Assembly: GCA_001662425.1 (NCBI GenBank)
Contig: BDDC01000054.1
Location: 31,762-63,610 of the forward strand
Reading direction: 5' to 3'
Length of the DNA: 31,849 nt
Origin: Chlamydomonas sphaeroides
Lineage: Eukaryota; Chlorophyta; Chlorophyceae; Chlamydomonadales; Chlamydomonadaceae
A program made the translations under genes and the position numbers. The notes below the pieces were generated by a model. It was given only the letters and a program-made list of their open reading frames with translations. It made no database searches and was not told where the DNA came from. Positions within the stretch are counted from its first letter, which is position 1; each line of letters starts with the position of its first letter. Shown here one piece after another: positions 11,610 to 22,113 of this stretch.

Positions 11610-12422
11610 TGAGGACCTCAAGGCCCGCATCCCGTGCCATGCTACCTGCCATAAACAAGATTAAAGTCAATAACCTAAAACCTGTGATGCAATGCATTGA
11701 CTGCCCATAGCGGTTGCTTCGGTACGGGGGCGTCAAGGAGTGCGCGCGTAGCACCGAGTCATCTGTACCACTGGAAATCAAGAGTGCCTGCGATCACAAT
11801 CGCCGAGGTCCGCCAGCCTCCTTTTCAGCCCAGGCAGCGAGGCAGCTGGCCTGGTGCAGGTAGCCTTAAACTGGTGCCGGTGGCCTGGCTCGCTCGCAGC
11901 CCAGGCTGCGGCCGACTGGCCATGTCGCTACATAGCGTTAGCGCGAGCGGGCAACCAAGCGCAGGCACAAGCACGATGCGGCAGCCCTAGACCTGGGAGT
12001 CAGGTGCTGTTGCGAAGACCATCTCGGGGGAACGGGCGGGTTCTGCCTGCCAGGGTTCGTGCCATGTAAAGTGAGTACCTCAGGCCTCAAGGCCTGAGTT
12101 TTGAACCGCACTCATCCGCTCGGCGACTCGCTATATATGAGCCGGTGGCACGAGCGGAAGGACCAAGCTCGCCCAAGAGTAAAGGCAAGAACCCTCGTCG
12201 TGAACTATGCACCGGCCGTCGCTTGCACCATCCGCAGCACGCAAATAACTGGCTTCCTCCATTGCTTGTGTTCGTCGAAGGCGGTTACGTGGCGCAATGC
12301 CGACGCGTCCTGTCCTTGCTGCACCGCAGGGCTTTCCAGGAACCATGCCTGACGACCCGGAGAGCCTGCGCGCGCTGCTGAATGCAGCCGCGGACGAGGA
12401 GTGCGCGGGGGGCGCCTGAGCC
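11610..12422 (+). other. intergenic region and probable promoter/5' leader of the membrane-protein gene
   Basis: No supported gene. A TATA-like tatatatg lies at 12133-12140. A perfect hairpin CTCAGGCC-TCAA-GGCCTGAG lies at 12079-12098, followed by TTTTG. An upstream ATG at 12345, in frame with the gene below, opens a 24-codon frame ending in TGA at 12417-12419, just before the ATG at 12423. It could be an upstream ORF or the true N-terminus interrupted by a TGA. Confidence 0.4.
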
Positions 12423-14562
12423 ATGCCCCCGCCAGCAGCTCGTCGCCGGCAACTCGAGCCCACCTCTGCTTCCGACTCGGCGTTCGCCCCCGAGACGGAT
12501 AAGAAGAGCGTGGCTGCCTCGATTGCGGCGCTGCTGCTGGCCCTGCCGGCGCTCGTCGGAAGCTGATGTTGGCCTCTCCTGCTGGGTAAGCGGCGCCGAC
12601 GGACCCCCCACGTGACGCACCCCACGCGCCTCGCCAAGACACCGGTACCCCATCGTCACACGTCGGCACGCTCACGAACACTGTTGCTCCTCGCTCTCTT
12701 AACGCAGCCGGATTCATGGGAATCACCGCGACAGCAGGAGCCAAGGCCTTCTCGCACACTTTCTCGCTGGCCCTAACGCTAGGTGGGCGGGGCGCGGCCC
12801 GGTGGCAGCTCTCTGCGCGCAAAGGGAAAGTAACGTCCGTGACAGCCCTCGCATTTCCTGGCGCCCTTGGCCTCCTCCGCCACGCAAAGCCACGCCCGCC
12901 AGCTGCTGCCGCCACCGCCCACACGTTGGTGCCCTCCTCGCCTTCTCCGCTACCGCAGCCATCCTGAGCAACCTGGCTCAGTACACGGCCTGGAAGGGGT
13001 CCGCCCGCAGGTACGTGGTGGCTGGGGTTTGCATATAGTGCTACCGTGCACGTAGAAATCCAACTGTCGTCACGCGTTCGAAGTACGATGCGCCGTGTTA
13101 GCAGTATGTTACTGCGTCCTGAGACGGGCCTGCACGCCGTGTTAGCAGTATGTTACTGCGTCCTGAGACGGGCCTGCACTCTCCTGCGCGTCGCGCTCTG
13201 CGAAGCTGCCGCAGGCCCCCCTGGCTCCCCAGTCCTTCGCTCCTGCAGCCTCTCGCCCTCCCCCGACCCTCGCCTGGATGGCCCCATGCCCTGAACCGCC
13301 CCGCTCTGTGCCCCCTGCCCCCTGCTCCCTGCCTCCCCGCAGCGGCACCCACTGGCAGCGCTACGGCGCCGCCTGGCTGCTGGTCATCGCCACGCCGCTG
13401 CTGTGCGCCGACCTCACGCGCCACTGCCTGCAGGTGCGCCACCGCGCGTCGGTACCGGCAGCCTTGACTGCACAGTTCTAGTATTACCCAGCATGCGCAG
13501 ATATGGCGGTTGAGGTGTTTGCCGCCTTAGCGCGGCACTGCCTGCCGGCCGAGCGTCGCTGCCTGCCCCTCAGGTCACCCCTGCTGTGAGGCCCCACCAC
13601 GGGGGCCCTGGCGTGTGTGCTCAAGCCAATTCAACAGAACTCCCCTCGCGCCCTCTGGACAACATCCCCCTCGCACCCGCCCCAAATGCCCGCTCCCGCC
13701 GCCAGGACTCGGACCTGTGGACGGGGCCGTCGAGCCGAATGTACCGCGACTTCTGCTCGCCAGTCACCGGCCTGCACGGCTTTTGGTGAGGCCGCGAGCA
13801 GGCTCCCGGAACCCGGCGGTCAAACGTACCCGTGTGCGTACTTTGACTTCCATCTGGAGCATGCTTGGAGCATGCGCACTCCCCAGCTGGCACGCAAGAT
13901 TTCCGGGGTGCCCGCGAGCTGCCACATAGCGTGCGCGCGGCCGCGCGGCAGCAGCACTGCACGCGGGCGCAGCTGGCTGCCTCGTTCCGCGGCGAGCCAC
14001 CGGCGAGGCCATGCCAAGCGTGTCGCGCAGCGGCCTGCGCCATCTTCCTTGCGCCGGCTCGGGTACTCAACGCCTGGCGAGCCCTGCCGACGCCGTCCCC
14101 TCGTACGGCACACGCACGCGTGCGCGACCGTTTCCGTACCCTCGCACCGTCACGTTCGTGCCCGTACTCGCGCGCAGGTGCCTGTCGGCCACGGGCTGGA
14201 TCTTCTCCATCCTGTTCACCTACTCGGGCTTCCTGCTCATGGTGTCGGGTGAGGGCTGTCCTCGGGCTGCAGAGGGTGCGAGAGGCGGCAAGTGGTGCCG
14301 GCTGAGTGAACGCATCGCGCATGGGGCATCGTCTCTTCCAGCCGCCGCCGCCGCGCGCTGGCGTTCGTGATGGCAGGTCGTGATGGCAGCTGTAGCGGGG
14401 CTGTGGAGCGTACGTCGTTGCATGCGGCCAACCGCACACGACACCTCTGACGCCCACGTCCCTGCGCTGCTCCTGCGTGCGCGATCCCCCGACACAGCCG
14501 TGCTGTGGAGCTCCAACCTGCTGCCCAAGCTGCACCGGGCCTGGTCGGACGCGCAGTTGTGA
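12423..14562 (+). CDS. small multi-pass membrane protein of unknown function, with an in-frame TGA in exon 1
   Basis: Seven exons join without phase conflict: 12423-12585, 12708-12782, 12959-13010, 13343-13433, 13706-13785, 14178-14248 and 14498-14562 (stop TGA), 199 codons in all. The sequence shows about four hydrophobic segments: the AASIAALLLALPALVGS region, the ILSNLAQY region, AAWLLVIATPLLCADL, and ATGWIFSILFTYSGFLLMV. A polar loop contains WTGPSSRMYR, and the tail is short. The downstream exons look like a well-preserved gene, but codon 48 (12564-12566) is TGA, inside the first predicted membrane segment. It could be a nonsense allele, a base-calling error, a recoded (selenocysteine) codon, or a sign that translation starts at the ATG at 12716. 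I do not recognise the family and propose no function. Confidence 0.65.
13091..13178 (+). repeat. perfect 44-bp tandem duplication in an intron
   Basis: Bases 13091-13134 are repeated exactly at 13135-13178 inside the third intron (13011-13342) of the membrane-protein gene. Each copy holds the hairpin-forming GCAGTA-TGT-TACTGC. Confidence 0.95.
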
Positions 14563-15207
14563 GGCTGCCGCAGCGATGGGCAGGCGCGGCGGGCGCCTCG
14601 ATGACGTGGCCCGGCAACGACGACATCGGCGTTGGGCGCGCTCCGAATGACGTTTACGACTGACTGGTTGCGTCATGGCTGAAACCTAGCGGGGGCTGCG
14701 GTGTTGCAGCTATTGCCAGGATGGTCGCACTGCGGCGCAGATGTGAGGCCTCGCGCTTAACCCTCAGCATGCGGCCAGCCCCGCGCCATGCCGGCAATGC
14801 TGTCGTCCTCTGCGGCTGCAAGGCCAGGAGGATGGACCGAGCCGGCGATGGACGGGGCTGGGCGCGAGGGAGCGCCGACGGCTGATGACCGCCCTGCGTC
14901 CCGGCCTGCCGAGTGCGCGGTGGCTGGGGTGCGGGGCGGGCGCCTGCTGACTTATCTTGGCACCGGGCTAGGTTGGGACATGGCGAGTGCTTCTGACCAG
15001 GGTGGGGGCGCGAAGGGAAAGTTCCGACGCATATGTTGGCAACGGCAACGCATCGGTGTTGTTATTGTGGGGCATGTGTCGCGGAAGCCGGTTGTCTCGT
15101 GGCGGGGAAAGGTGAGGATGGCGCGACGGGTTCTGCGGTGGCACTGTGGCCACGGTGGAGTTCGGACCCCCGCTTCGCAGCCGTGCCGTGCGCACACAGC
15201 GCTCATG
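14563..15207 (+). other. 3' UTR of the membrane-protein gene
   Basis: No coding exon was recognised between the stop at 14562 and the TGTAA at 15208. The short gap from there to the ATG at 15353 must hold the promoter and 5' leader of the next gene. Confidence 0.5.
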
Positions 15208-15212
15208 TGTAA
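15208..15212 (+). promoter_or_regulatory. candidate poly(A) signal TGTAA of the membrane-protein gene
   Basis: First TGTAA on the + strand after the stop at 14562, about 140 bases before the start codon of the F-box gene. The two genes are therefore tightly spaced in the same direction. Confidence 0.5.
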
Positions 15213-15352
15213 CGTCTGAGTGCAAAAGGACGATAAGCCTTGCAACTAGCAGCTCGAGGCCGGCCTGGAGGCGAGTGTCACACTCACAGCCCACCCACAT
15301 TGGCACCGCTACAAGTGTAGCTTTTGAGCCAGCTTTGACGATATTGCACGTC

Positions 15353-18198
15353 ATGGAGCAGCACTTCCCTCACGAGGTGGTGCTTGATATCCTGCGAGCG
15401 TGCGAGCAGCGCGACATCGTTCGCGCCTCGGTGAGCGAGCGGTCCTTGGCAATGGCTGATTTTGTGATTTACAAAGCAAGCTGCACGGCGAATGCCCAAG
15501 TCGCCACGGAACCCTACTCAACCAGCACGGTTGCCTGTGTTCAACCATCATGTCCTCCTGGCCCGAACCCTACAGCTGGTGTGCAAGATGTGGCATGGCT
15601 ACGCCCAGGTCGCCCGCAGGGAAGCGTTCCTGCGGCGATGGGGCTTCACGGAGCTGGCCTCTGAGCCGCGTATGCTGTGCCTGCTTGAGGCGAGTCCAGG
15701 CAGCACGACCACACCCGTTGCGCTGCTGGACGGGGGGATACCCAACCGGTTGCCAAGTCCCAAACATGAGACGTGACTGTCGTAGCTGCTGCTGTCGCTT
15801 CCGGCTCAACCCCGACTGCCATGCTGCCTCTGCACTCTTCCCGACGCTGCAGACCATCCCCGCGTCCAGCGTTGTAATGCGCCACACGGTGTTGCCTGGC
15901 GAGAGCGTCGCCAGTCTCGCGCTCCGGTACGACTGGCGTACTCGCAACAGCCTGGCTGCATGGAGCATTGGTTCCTTGACGTGCTTCTGCACGCGGGCGC
16001 GGCTCGCAGTCTGCGTGCCAGGACCGACGCCTAGCCATGGTACCACGTTCTCCGCAACCCAGGCAAGCCGTTCATGTAGGCATGTGTGTCCTGCCGTGCC
16101 TCCGTACAGGTACGGCGTTGATGCCGTAGAGTTGACGCGGCTCAACAACCTGATGAGCCACCACGTGATGCAGCATCGCCACTGCGTGTACGTCCCAGGT
16201 TAGTCATGCCGTACACAGATATGGTAGGGCCGGCCTCGCAGCGCCGGCGGCAACTGCTCACTCGACGGGGCGTCGTTGGGTCCCCGTTGCATTACGCTCC
16301 ATGTCTCACGAAGACCGGCACTACCGCACACGGCAAGCAACCGCCAGGCCGCGGAGTGCTTCAGGGCATGCAAACGGGCGCCTGCAACTTCGGGGAGTGG
16401 GGCTGTGGGCTGGCGACACAGGCCCTCCGTGTGCGGCGTTGCTTGGCGGCAGGGCGCGCGACATCGCCTCCAACCGCTGCTGCCGCTCCTGTGCCGGGCA
16501 GCCGACCTGCATACCGGCCATTCCGGGCGGCACGACGCCCCCGCCGCCACGCCGCTCGTCCCCACCTCTCCCGTGCTTCTCCGCCCCGGCCCGCCCAGCC
16601 CCAACGCCGCCCGGCCCACCCGTCCGCAGTGCCCAGCCCCTCCAAGCTGGCCGGCTGCGCGGCGGCCTTTGAGTACTCCTCGCTGCTGTGCCGCGACCTG
16701 CTGGTCGCGGTGCCGCCGGGCAGCGACCCCAGCCAGCGCGGGGCCGACCCACGGGACCGCAGCAGCCGCGGCCGGCGGCGTGGCGAGCAAGACGGCGGCT
16801 TGCGGCTGAACCGGCTGCTGGTGGGTCTGCCACGTGTGTCCGACGTGTTTGCGTGTTTTAGCACACGGCACCCTGCGGCTCACCTCGGGTTGCAGGCAGT
16901 TGCGTTGAGAACGGCAGATTGGGCAGCTGACATACAGGTTGTGGGCCGGGCGGCAACAGCCCCCAGTGCCGGGTGGTGGTGGCGGCGCGGCGGCGGTGGT
17001 GGACTGGAGCCCCGTGCGGGGTTAGCGCTTGTAATTGGGGACAGCCGGCGACAGCCTCCGTGAGGCTGTGGCCTAGGGCCCCCGGCTGGGACAGCAGCCA
17101 CAGTCCAGCGCCGCGCGGCCGCCAGCGCCGGCTGCCCCTGCTGCCGACGTGTCCCGCTTTCCGCCCGCCCACCTGCCCCTGCCCCCGCCCCGACTAGCTG
17201 CGGGAGATGCAGGCACAGGTGCGCCGCCTGCTGCGGCAGCACCACCAGCGGCAGCAGCAGCAGCAGCAGCTCCAAGCGGACAGCCCTGCCGGGGCGGCGG
17301 CCGCGGCAGGTCTGGGCCCCGCGGTCGGCGGCCCCGGCGGCGGTGGTGTTACCGGCGTCGGCGTCGGTAGCCTGGTGAGTGTGGACGCGGGCAGCGCCAG
17401 GTTCTACCTGGAGGAGGCGGGCGGCGTGGCGGAGGCGGCGGCGGCCATGTACGGTGAGCGCTAGGCGGCGGGCGGGGTTGTGGCGCGGGGCGTCTGCGCG
17501 CGTGTGTGTTCGGGTGCGTGCGGCGGCGCGACGCAAGGCGGCAGGCGGCAGGTGGTACGGCGCGGAGGCGTCGGCGGGCAGGTGCCGGCTGGGCCGGGCA
17601 AGCAACAAGCGCGTTGGTGCGACGTGCGTGCCGGCCGGGGCCGCCGTCACAATCATTGGCTGGCGCCGAGTGCCCCTCGCCTCGCTGCGGCAGCACCACT
17701 CGCGTGGCGGTCTGCGGGCTGCGCCGCCTGGGTTCGCGCGTGCGCTTGCGCCGGCCCTGAGCACTGCGCCCTCCTGGCCCTACCGCCTGCACCAAACCCG
17801 CAGTGGAAGATCTCCTGTGGCAAGGTGACGGTCAGCCGGGATCCGGATCCAGATCCAGATCGGCCTCGAGCCAGTCGCTGCGCTCCGGCCCGCCGCGCGG
17901 CGGCAAGGGCGACGGCGACGACGGCGGCGGCAGCGATGGCGAGGTCGGGGAGCTGGAGCCGATGCTCAGGCTGCTTGGCTGGGGACGCAGCGACGCCGAG
18001 GAGCTGGCGGCGGCGCCAGGGGCGTCGGCGGCGCCGGGGCCGGCGGGGCCGCGAGCGCTGTCGGAGCGCCAGCAGGGCCGGCGGCAGCGCGGCGGCGCGA
18101 GGCCTCTGTGGCTTCGCTGCCTGGCGCTGCTGCCCGGCTGCGGCTGCTGCGCGGGGCGGTCGCGGCGGTATAGGAGCGTGCAGCTTGAAGACACGTGA
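15353..18198 (+). CDS. F-box / LysM / UBA-like protein
   Basis: Seven exons with matching phases give 420 aa: 15353-15430, 15576-15772, 15870-15926, 16110-16198, 16630-16820, 17198-17453 and 17804-18198. Residues about 3-50 are an F-box (FPHEVVLDILRACEQRDIVRAS, then LVCKMWHGY across an intron), the segment that binds SKP1 in SCF ubiquitin ligases. Residues about 92-140 are a LysM domain (HTVLPGESVASLALRYG, VDAVELTRLNNL, CVYVPV), split by two introns. A Gln-rich helix follows (LREMQAQVRRLLRQHHQRQ). A UBA-like pattern then appears (ARFYLEEAGG, AAMYVEDLLWQ, residues about 268-297). The tail is disordered with Cys- and Arg-rich blocks. Plants have intracellular F-box/LysM proteins of this general type, and no signal peptide is visible, so this is probably a cytosolic or nuclear substrate adaptor. 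Its substrate is unknown. The intron 15773-15869 is the least certain junction. Translation through the fourth donor would stop at 16201-16203. Confidence 0.85.
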
Positions 18199-18262
18199 CT
18201 GCGCGGATGGAGAGCGCGGCTGACTGCTGGCGATTGCCAACCGCTTTCGATAGGATTGATGT

Positions 18263-18267
18263 TGTAA
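18263..18267 (+). promoter_or_regulatory. poly(A) signal TGTAA of the F-box/LysM gene
   Basis: First TGTAA after the stop at 18198, only 65 bases downstream. It gives a short, credible 3' UTR ending near 18285. Confidence 0.7.
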
Positions 18268-19029
18268 TGTCAGTCGACCCGCCGGCGTCCGCGGACCTGC
18301 TCAGAGTAGCGTGCCAGTAAGTGGGCATGGCTAGGTTTGGCGAACAGCTATTGAGACCCATGAGAATCCATAAATGTGTTTGGTATGAGAAAGCGATTTA
18401 ATGGCTTAGTCGGGAGTGCGAGGCTCGCCTCCGGCATGGGCGGCGAGGTGCCGTACCGTAAGCTGTGGGCCGGTGACCGTGGCAGGGGCGCCGGGCCCTC
18501 GCCTGCGAAGGTACGCGAGGTGGCCGGCCGCGACCTCGCCGCGGTGCTCGGACGACGAACCCCAGGGTGCGCTGGCAGCTCGTATGTAGCTGCGTTGTTC
18601 GAAGGGGGCCAGGGCACGAGGGCAGGCCAGGGCAGGGCAGGGGCGCACCTGGGTGCGAGCGCGTGTGGCTGGACGGTCGTGGCAGGGGGCATGCATGGAT
18701 GCATCTCGTACGGACGTAGCCAGCTGCTGTGCCGGTGCCGTCATCAACGGAGACGCCGAGCATGCGTGGGCCGCATCGCGCAACGCGAGGCGCTGCCGGG
18801 TGCCGGCGGAAGAGGTGCGGCCCTGTATGTGGCGTCGCCGGCTCGCTGGCGGCCGCATGGCGCGCCCAAGCTACAGGGCTGGCCGCAGGGAATCGATGCA
18901 GCGGCACGGGCGTGCAAAGTAAGCTGCGGCGTGGCTGCAGCCGAGGGGCTGCAGAGGGTGCGATGAGACACCAGCCGTAGCTGCGCGCCAGATGCTGTGG
19001 GCGGGCGCACCAGGGGGCGCTGCGCTGTG

Positions 19030-19225
19030 GCCTCGAGAGTGCGCATGGAGTCGGAGTCGGAGGCCTCCTCCACATCGCTCGGGCCCTGCACGCAGCGGCC
19101 GCCCCACAGCGCGGCCAGCCTGCTGATGTCCGGCGGCTGGTGTCAGCTCCCGGCGTCAGCTCGTTGGGCTGAGCGCCCCCAAGCTCCCGCAGGAAGGCAA
19201 GCATTCCGGCCGCCCAGCACTTGCT
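19030..19225 (-). pseudogene. coding-like remnant with a frame change (weak)
   Basis: On the minus strand, about 19150-19216 read as AGMLAFLRELGGAQPNEL with strong G/C third positions. From about 19133 down, another frame reads PDISRLAALWGG and then an acidic DVEEASDSDSMRTLEATAQ, also with coding-like bias. The two frames differ by one base with no room for an intron. It could be a frameshifted gene fragment, two small exons of an unresolved gene, or chance. No start, stop or homologue is recognised. Confidence 0.2.
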
Positions 19226-19963
19226 ACACCATGCCACCGCCCTAACTACATCAGCAAGCAGCGAAGGCCTGATGGCATATAGTGCCCTGTCTCTTGACTA
19301 GTGAGTTCCAGAAGCGAACCAGCAGCCGCGCCCAGTGTGGCTGCAGCGGCCGCTGCGTCAGCTTGCGGTATAGGCAGTAATGGGACGGGCACCGTGCTGA
19401 GACCCGCCCGTGGACCTGTACAGCGGGGTTTCCGGGCTAAGAACCCAGCACGAACCCCGGCTTGTTGTACTGTGTGTCGATTAGCTGTATGAGCAAGCAA
19501 GACGGGGGAGCCAGCAGCCTGTCGGCGGCCCCAGTAGTTTATCTGCGTGCATGCCAGCTGGAAGCCCTGCAGGGTTCCTGCTGGGTGCACCCTGCCCCAG
19601 CGCTGTTGCTTGCAGTGATTAGAGCATCCATCGTCCTGTGTATGCATAGGAGCACTGGGGTCCGGGCGCTTGGCTTTTTACGTTGGAACCAGCGCGGAAG
19701 CCCTTGATGAAGGATACCTGGCGGTCAGCTGGCTGTTGTTTGGGAGCTCGCCTGGCGCAGCCTCGCGGCACGCAGGAGCGCAGGCCCGAGTCAAGGAGCA
19801 GAGGAGTGAATGCAGGTCCATCCCTAATCAAGAGCTGTATGTAGCTGACAACTACATTGCTGATAATGAGCTGGGTTCGCGTTCCACAGCCAAGGGGGCC
19901 GCGGACGCATCGATCCACTAGCGCCTTGGCCGCTGCGGGCCCGTCAAACAGCCACACGCTCCT

Positions 19964-20000
19964 TCACTGACATCCACGCTGGTTCGTTCTAAAGTAAAAC
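19964..20000 (+). mobile_element. 37-bp insertion flanked by a perfect 13-bp direct repeat
   Basis: The 13-bp sequence gccacacgctcct is present at 19951-19963 and 20001-20013, with 37 bp between. The insert contains tccacgctggttc and ends in aaagtaaaac. It matches the core and 3' end of the insertion at 4716-4759, which sits between different direct repeats. The two inserts are therefore independent copies of one short element. Confidence 0.6.
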
Positions 20001-20404
20001 GCCACACGCTCCTCCCAATGTACACATCAACCTTTTCCGCGCTCCGATCCTGTTCCTCTGCGGGTGGGGCCTGGCCCGTGGGCCGACCGGCCACAGCCCG
20101 GTCGCAGCCAAACCCAGAGCTGCGTCAACTAGCGGCTGCCTGGGCGGTCGGGGGCGTGCTCCAGAGGGTTGTGCTGCTGGTTCCTTGTGCGTGTGTATAT
20201 ATCGGCATGCCCGTTGCCTCTTCCCGGAGCCGGGGAGCTGGACTCCTCTTCACTTCTTGCCTCCTCTTCACCTCATGCGGGACACCGCTCTTGCGTGTTG
20301 GCGTCCTTTACGGGGCCTTTGTTGGGCTGCACCAAGGCCTCTCCTCTGGCCCAGCCACAAGTCATCACAAACAGAATTACCAACGCAAGCTTCCTTCCCG
20401 ACAG

Positions 20405-20945
20405 TTCCTCGTTGCATCGTGACTCGTCGCTCAGTGACCGCAGCAACACACATGCCCCGCCCTCTCTGCCTTCCACACAACCCGAAACCGCCAAAACCCG
20501 CGCCTCACGAGTCATTTGCCGATTAAGTAAAGTTGCTGTAGACCCATACGCTTTATGGGCAAATGTACTTGTATCAATTATTATTTGTATCGGCAATTGT
20601 GGCGCGTGAGGCGCGGGCTTCGGTGATTTCCGGTTGTGCGAACGAAAGGCAGAGAAGACGGGGCATACGTGTTGCTGCGTGCGGTGTGAGGTCGGGTGCG
20701 TGGGCGGTAAGTTGCTCGCTGTGGACCTAAACGTTCACGGGAGTAACATTTTATCGGCAAGTGTGACTCGTGCAGCGCGGGTTTCGGCGGTTTCGTTGCT
20801 GTAGACGCCTGTTTATGGGAATCACGTTTTATCGGCAAATAAATGTGACTCGTACGGCGCGGGTTTGGGCGGTTTCGGGTTGTGCAATATGGAATGCGCT
20901 AGGCAGAAAGGGCGGGGCATGTCGTGGCGGCATGTGTGCTGGTGC
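20405..20945. repeat. cluster of four diverged copies of a GC-rich repeat, one inverted
   Basis: A sequence of the form ATCGGCAA, TGACTCGT, GGCGCGGGTTT, GGCGGTTTCGGGTTGTG, then a GGCAGA/GGGCGGGGCATG block occurs four times. One copy is on the minus strand (about 20415-20527). Two fuller + copies lie at about 20589-20690 and 20832-20940. A short + copy lies at about 20751-20796. The first two form a large inverted repeat around a roughly 60-bp A/T-richer spacer. A GCTGTAGAC/ATGGG-type leader precedes the + copies. This may be a foldback or MITE-like element with later tandem growth; the family is not identified. Confidence 0.7.
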
Positions 20946-21330
20946 GTGCGGTGTAAGCAAGGTCCGTCCGCGAGAGCGCGAGCGAGACGAACTGCATGAA
21001 TGCCTCAGTGGCTGGCTGCGATGATGCCGGCGATGCAGGCTTGTGGTGCTGGGGAGGCAGGGAGCGATGAGCTGTCCCGAGCGGGACAGGCAGGTTGATG
21101 CGGACGCAGGTCACGACTCGAGCGATATATCTAGCACGCGGCATCATGACGAGCAGCAGCAATCAGGAGATAGAGGTGAAGACTTCACAGCAGCGCAGTG
21201 CAATGCCACCACACGCACGCAAGCGACCTAGCGTAGTGTATGTGCCCAACCCCAATCTCTTCAGACAGCGGTCTGGAACCACTATACATCATCCTTTCAG
21301 ACGGCGAAGCACGTGTTCGATGCAGGGGCG

Positions 21331-21386
21331 ACCCCTGGTTCATGTAGCTAGCCACATGACCCCTGGTTCATGTAGCTAGCCACATG
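21331..21386 (+). repeat. perfect 28-bp tandem duplication
   Basis: Bases 21331-21358 are repeated exactly at 21359-21386. Each unit contains a near-palindrome centred on GCTAGC (CATGTaGCTAGCcACATG). Confidence 0.95.
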
Positions 21387-22108
21387 ACGGCGCATGCATG
21401 CTCCTGCAGTTCTTTCATCCCACCGCCTGCCGCCCTGATTTAATGTCATAACGAACACCCCAAGCCTGCACCCACGCACGCCCCAAGCGTTGCCCCCTGC
21501 GGTTGCTCGGCTTGGGCGCCACGCGCCAGAGTAACGACCACATAGCGAACCCACAACGGAGTTTAGTTGCTATTAACCACGACTAGCGCCACCGGTCGCT
21601 GCCGGCTTATGAATAGCATAGGTGCAGGCAGGCCATCAAGGAGGCCATCAACTCAGGCGAGCTGAAGCGAGCGAGCGAGCAACCTCCCACCCCCACACCA
21701 ACAGCAGCTGCGTTGCTTTTTAGGAACGGGCCGCAAATGAAGACTGCGCGTCGCCAGAACTCAACCCTGTGTACGCGCACAGGCCCCGCCCGCGGGCATT
21801 GCCTGCCTGCTTCGCTCGCTTTAGTAGTTTTCCATACCACCTGCCAGTCCCGCAGCCGTGGGCTTGCTTGATGTGTTGAGCGGCAAGCGACTCCCCGCCA
21901 CACACATACGAGGGTCGCCCTATTACTTTACTTGAACTGAACACACACTCGATAGGGCGTGTCGAGAAGGCGGGGTTGCTACCCCCTGACACAACACACT
22001 ACTGCTGGCCCAACACTACACCATGGCGACGATAAAATTCGGACCAGCAAACCATCCACCGCCGTAGCACCAACCCGCAAGCGAGCATAGCCAACGCCGT
22101 CATAGGCG

Positions 22109-22113
22109 TTACA
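22109..22113 (-). promoter_or_regulatory. poly(A) signal TGTAA (minus strand) of the receptor-kinase gene
   Basis: TTACA on the + strand is TGTAA on the minus strand, about 310 bases past the kinase stop codon at 22419-22421. It is the first such signal downstream. Confidence 0.6.

Larger units (their letters stand above)
18285..22100. other. repeat-rich intergenic region without a convincing gene
   Basis: The region lies between the convergent F-box/LysM and receptor-kinase genes. Apart from the features listed separately (a weak coding-like remnant, a short TSD-flanked insertion, a repeat cluster and a 28-bp duplication) I see no ORF with domain content, splice context or sustained third-position bias. 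Confidence 0.5.

Noticed and set aside
12079..12098. Perfect hairpin followed by TTTT, resembling a bacterial terminator
   Set aside because: The genome is clearly nuclear and eukaryotic; rho-independent termination does not apply. Noted only as a hairpin.
14377..14461. Alternative last exon of the membrane-protein gene starting after gatggcag
   Set aside because: It gives a less hydrophobic tail and an early stop. The acceptor at 14497 joins in phase to a clean final exon ending at 14562.
14563..14720. Possible SECIS element (two ATGA strings and an AA)
   Set aside because: No stem with the required pairing and spacing could be drawn by eye. A dedicated search is needed before claiming it.
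16206..17063. 285-codon continuous + frame
   Set aside because: Only its middle part (16630-16820) is coding, as exon 5 of the F-box/LysM gene. The flanks are introns with good donor and acceptor sites.
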